A stretch of 24,690 bases of DNA, taken from assembly GCA_902492505.1 (NCBI GenBank), contig CABULU010000026.1, positions 1-24,690 on the forward strand, written 5' to 3'. This DNA is from an uncultured Eubacteriales bacterium (GTDB lineage Bacteria; Bacillota; Clostridia; Oscillospirales; QAKW01). The translations under genes were made by a program, and so were the position numbers. The notes under the pieces were generated by a model. That model did no database searches. It saw nothing but the letters and a program-made list of their open reading frames with translations, and was not told where the DNA came from. This document shows positions 22,751 through 24,690 of the stretch, piece by piece (the first letter of the stretch is position 1; each line of letters begins with the position of its first letter).

Positions 22751-23014
22751 GTGCCGAATATCAAGTCTGCAAAAAAGAGATGCTTGGTCACAAGCACAAA
22801 GACATTACAGAATAAAATCATCAAGTCAGAGCTTAAATCTTCTATTAAAAAGTTTGATTCACTTGCTCAGGCCGGTGAAAAGGACGCGGCTAAAGCCGCT
22901 TATCTCGAGGCCGTTAAAAAGATTGAGAAGGCTGAGAGAAACAATGTAATTCATAAGAATAATTCCAACAGAAAGAAGAGCGCCTTGACATTAAAGCTCA
23001 ATAAGCTGGCATAA
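22751..23014 (+). CDS. rpsT: 30S ribosomal protein S20
   Basis: An 87-residue basic protein of the 30S subunit that binds 16S rRNA early in assembly. It has the S20 opening PNIKSAKKR, a lysine-rich three-helix body, the HKNNSNRKKSALTLKLNKL C-terminus and typical length (85-90). The GTG at 22751 is chosen because AAAGGAGG sits eight bases upstream and the family starts at MPNIKSAKKR. An in-frame GTG at 22742 lies inside the Shine-Dalgarno. A perfect terminator hairpin follows. Firmicute S20 is often monocistronic, as here. Confidence 0.97.
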   Translation: MPNIKSAKKRCLVTSTKTLQNKIIKSELKSSIKKFDSLAQAGEKDAAKAAYLEAVKKIEKAERNNVIHKNNSNRKKSALTLKLNKLA

Positions 23015-23028
23015 CTCTTTTTGAAATC

Positions 23029-23049
23029 GGACCGGTAAAATACCGGTCC
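23029..23049 (+). terminator. Terminator of rpsT
   Basis: GGACCGGTA (23029-23037), loop AAA, TACCGGTCC (23041-23049), then TAATTTTTTT. The right arm's last base is the first base of the stop codon of the convergent gene (23049-23051), so the two genes are packed back to back. Confidence 0.9.
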
Positions 23050-23510
23050 TAATTTTTTTGTGTGCGGCATCGGTTTGTATATGTGATTTTTCGTATAAAA
23101 ATTATTGCGGCAGTTATAATTACGGATGTCAGTATAAGCCATATAAATCCTGCCTTGCGACCGCCTGTCACCTCAATGAGAATGCTGTCGGTTCTGCCGC
23201 GTCCGTCGGTTACGGTTATGTAAGCCCGCCCGCAAATCCCTGCATGTACAATACCGGACGAACGGTCGACTGCCGCCACTGCCGGATTATCGGAGCAAAA
23301 TGTTTTATCGTGTATAACAGGCAGTCCTGTAAGTGCGCTTGTGACGCTCAGCCTTTTCTTCTCGCCTGAGCGCATGACAATGCAGTCCCGACCTCCTTCA
23401 ATTTTGAGAAATCTGCCGTAGTTTTTCAACGCATAGGCGCCGGAGCAAAAGATAAGAGCAAAAACTGCTGTCGTTGTCAATGATATAAACAGTAAAAGAA
23501 TGTGTTTCAA
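23049..23510 (-). CDS. Small membrane protein with an extracytoplasmic Big_2/Ig-like domain
   Basis: A 153-residue protein with an N-terminal hydrophobic segment (about 3-27), an extracytoplasmic domain of about 90 residues and a C-terminal membrane helix (WLILTSVIITAAIIFI) followed by a basic tail. The domain carries FCSDNPAVAAVD, GIVHAG and ITVTDGRG, the pattern of a bacterial Ig-like group 2 (Big_2) module as found in surface proteins. The start is TTG at 23510 with AGAGGG seven bases upstream, inferred because no early ATG exists. It lies downstream of the dpa genes but is separated by a long hairpin, so it may be transcribed separately. I do not recognise a specific function; a wall- or spore-associated role is only suggested by the neighbours. 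Confidence 0.7.
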   Translation of the reverse strand: MKHILLLFISLTTTAVFALIFCSGAYALKNYGRFLKIEGGRDCIVMRSGEKKRLSVTSALTGLPVIHDKTFCSDNPAVAAVDRSSGIVHAGICGRAYITVTDGRGRTDSILIEVTGGRKAGFIWLILTSVIITAAIIFIRKITYTNRCRTQKN

Positions 23511-23529
23511 TTTGGTTCCCTCTGAAATT

Positions 23530-23564
23530 TAATTGAGCGCTGCACACCGTGCGGCGCTCAATTA
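23530..23564 (-). terminator. Long hairpin between dpaB and the Big_2 gene, possible terminator
   Basis: TAATTGAGCGC (23530-23540) pairs with GCGCTCAATTA (23554-23564), and the inner GCAC/GTGC continues it to about 16 bp with a three-base loop. The minus-strand tail is only AAAUUU-like, so termination there is plausible but weaker than a perfect U-run. Confidence 0.6.
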
Positions 23565-23597
23565 TTTATATTTATAAAGCAAGTGAGCTATGAATTT

Positions 23598-24170
23598 TCA
23601 CTTAATCATAGGCTGAAGCTGAACACCTTTCAGCGCACTCTTTATCGTGTCATCAATTAAATTCATATCCGCAATGCAGGAACGTTCCTTATTATGAGGA
23701 TTATCCTGCGAAAACGGGACAAAATATACGTTTTTATAGTTCATCAGCGCACCGATATTTTTGGCGCTTCCGGAAAGCGCGTCGTTGGTTGACAACGCAA
23801 TAATAAGCGGCCGGCCGTTTCTGAGATGTGCTTTTGCCGCCATAGTAACAGACGTGTCGGTTATTCCGCCTGTAAGCTTTGCGAGAGTATTTCCGGTACA
23901 GGGCGCGATTACCATTACGTCAAGAAGCTTTTTGGGGCCGATAGGCTCTGCCTGCGCCACTGTATGAATTATATCTTTGCCCGTCGCCTTTGTTATGCGG
24001 TCCTTAAAGCTTTGAGCCGTTCCGAAACGTGTATCGGTTTCATAGGTTATGCCGGACATTATAGGCATAATATCATATTTTTCGGTAAGCGAACAAAGTG
24101 TACATACCACTTCGTTCAGAGTGCAGAACGAGCCGCACATTGCAAAACCGAGTTTTATTTTTTCTTCCAT
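23598..24170 (-). CDS. dpaB: Dipicolinate synthase subunit B
   Basis: A 190-residue flavoprotein-fold subunit that with DpaA makes dipicolinic acid, the spore-core calcium chelator. It opens with KIKLGFAMCGSFCTLNEV, the DpaB/SpoVFB start, carries VMVIAPCTGNTLAKLTGGITDTSVTMAAKAHLR and ends with the KNVYFVPFSQDNP segment; its length fits the family (about 195-200). The ATG lies one base after the dpaA stop with GAGGTG inside the end of dpaA, so the two are coupled. DpaB is expressed in the mother cell late in sporulation, normally under SigK or an equivalent; no promoter for it is visible here because the operon starts beyond the window. Confidence 0.93.
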   Translation of the reverse strand: MEEKIKLGFAMCGSFCTLNEVVCTLCSLTEKYDIMPIMSGITYETDTRFGTAQSFKDRITKATGKDIIHTVAQAEPIGPKKLLDVMVIAPCTGNTLAKLTGGITDTSVTMAAKAHLRNGRPLIIALSTNDALSGSAKNIGALMNYKNVYFVPFSQDNPHNKERSCIADMNLIDDTIKSALKGVQLQPMIK

Positions 24171-24171
24171 T

Positions 24172-24690
24172 TTACACCTCCGTCAGCATGGAAAGAATGG
24201 TGCTTTTCAATATTTCGCCGGCAGTCCGCGGCGCAAATTTGCCGGGTATGCCGAGCGCATGCACAACAGTTATACCCAGCTTTGAAGCGTAGTCAAAATC
24301 AGTACCGCCGGGCTCTGATGCCAAATCTATTATCAGAGTTTCGGGAGCCAGCTCATCAAGTACCTGGCGGCTTATTACGGGAGCCGGCACAGTGTTGAAG
24401 ATAATATCTGACTTGAGCCGGGGCAGCACGGAAAAATCACAGGCAGCCGCACCGTAGTTTTCCGCTTGCGCGCGGTCGCTCTCCTTTCGGGCGACAACAG
24501 TAACAGAGGTCCCCAGACAGAGCAGCATATCGGTTAGGCATTTGCCGATGTTGCCGTAGCCTAAAATGGTTGCGTTGCAGTCGCAGACGGTGTAATCGGT
24601 CTGTGCCATAGCTATTTGCAGAGCGCCCTCGGCACTGGGCAGAGCGTTGCGTATTCTGAAATAATCACTTACGGCGTAATTTATGATTTT
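24172..24690 (-). CDS. dpaA: Dipicolinate synthase subunit A (partial, 5' end off the right edge)
   Basis: The visible C-terminal 172 residues continue in frame from the right edge to a TAA at 24172. They contain a Rossmann-like NAD(P) site (ILGYGNIGK) followed by VVARKES and a FNTVPAPVIS block, then LIIDLASEPGG and GKFAPRTAGEI, all as in DpaA/SpoVFA, which resembles a dehydrogenase of the D-2-hydroxyacid/AdoHcyase type. It supplies the reduction half of dipicolinate formation from a lysine-pathway intermediate. The first ATG in the visible part (24609) is internal and is not the true start, since the frame stays open upstream with conserved-looking sequence. It is coupled to dpaB by a one-base gap. 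Confidence 0.9.
   Translation of the reverse strand, partial: KIINYAVSDYFRIRNALPSAEGALQIAMAQTDYTVCDCNATILGYGNIGKCLTDMLLCLGTSVTVVARKESDRAQAENYGAAACDFSVLPRLKSDIIFNTVPAPVISRQVLDELAPETLIIDLASEPGGTDFDYASKLGITVVHALGIPGKFAPRTAGEILKSTILSMLTEV

Noticed and set aside
23826..24398. Plus-strand 190-codon frame
   Set aside because: It is antisense to dpaB and dpaA, both clearly recognisable on the minus strand.
1..24690. CRISPR arrays, insertion sequences, prophage or integration sites
   Set aside because: No regularly spaced identical repeats, transposase or integrase motifs were seen. The only repeats are degenerate protein-level modules and SLH/GLUG units.

Overview
The window looks like a chromosomal segment from an anaerobic, endospore-forming Clostridia-type Firmicute. 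A gut or rumen Oscillospirales-like lineage would fit, but that placement is inference. The support is a dipicolinate synthase pair (spore-specific), a SigH/Spo0H-like sigma factor, an SLH-anchored surface protein, ECF-type vitamin uptake, AGGAGG-type ribosome binding sites, and sigma-A promoters with 17-bp spacers. GTG and TTG starts occur. I see no insertion sequence, integrase, phage gene, CRISPR array, rRNA or intact tRNA.

Layout. (1) 1-5538, minus: the first 1846 residues of a giant secreted protein, with four copies of a cap module, parallel beta-helix sections and two tandem SGNH/GDSL hydrolase domains; it runs off the left edge. (2) 5775-9742: a carbohydrate-flavoured group, namely a xylose-isomerase-like TIM barrel (plus), an ECF transporter S component behind a structured leader containing a terminator (minus), a deacetylase-like protein of unknown role (minus), and a Gfo/Idh/MocA dehydrogenase (minus). 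(3) 9842-12244: a ClpC-type AAA+ unfoldase without its usual mcsA/mcsB/ctsR partners. (4) 12432-14471: a GtaA-like 'glutaminase' family protein with no export signal. (5) 14691-16471, plus: a lipid kinase, a NUDIX hydrolase and type II dehydroquinase, tightly packed as an operon. (6) 16603-18768, plus: a secreted GLUG-repeat protein with three SLH domains. (7) 18921-21425, minus: a complete zinc/manganese-type ABC uptake operon (binding lipoprotein, ATPase, permease) whose promoter is covered by a 14-bp-arm inverted repeat. (8) 21575-22499, minus: a double zinc-ribbon protein and a SigH-like sigma factor, with a tRNA-like element between them. (9) 22751-23014, plus: ribosomal protein S20. (10) 23049-24690, minus: a small membrane protein with a Big_2-like domain, then dpaB and the 3' part of dpaA.

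How the parts relate. The giant beta-helix/SGNH protein and the SLH protein are envelope proteins, consistent with a polysaccharide-handling lifestyle. The TIM-barrel, deacetylase-like, Gfo/Idh and GtaA-like genes are typical of sugar or glycan metabolism, but no pathway can be assigned. SigH and dipicolinate synthase point to sporulation. The most interesting non-coding signals are the leader of the ECF gene, the zinc-operon operator and the tRNA-like element after sigH. The most unusual protein is the modular beta-helix/SGNH giant. No region of more than about 300 bases lacks a gene. The larger gaps (5539-5774, 7213-7405, 12245-12431, 14472-14690, 22500-22750) hold promoters, leaders and terminators, listed separately.
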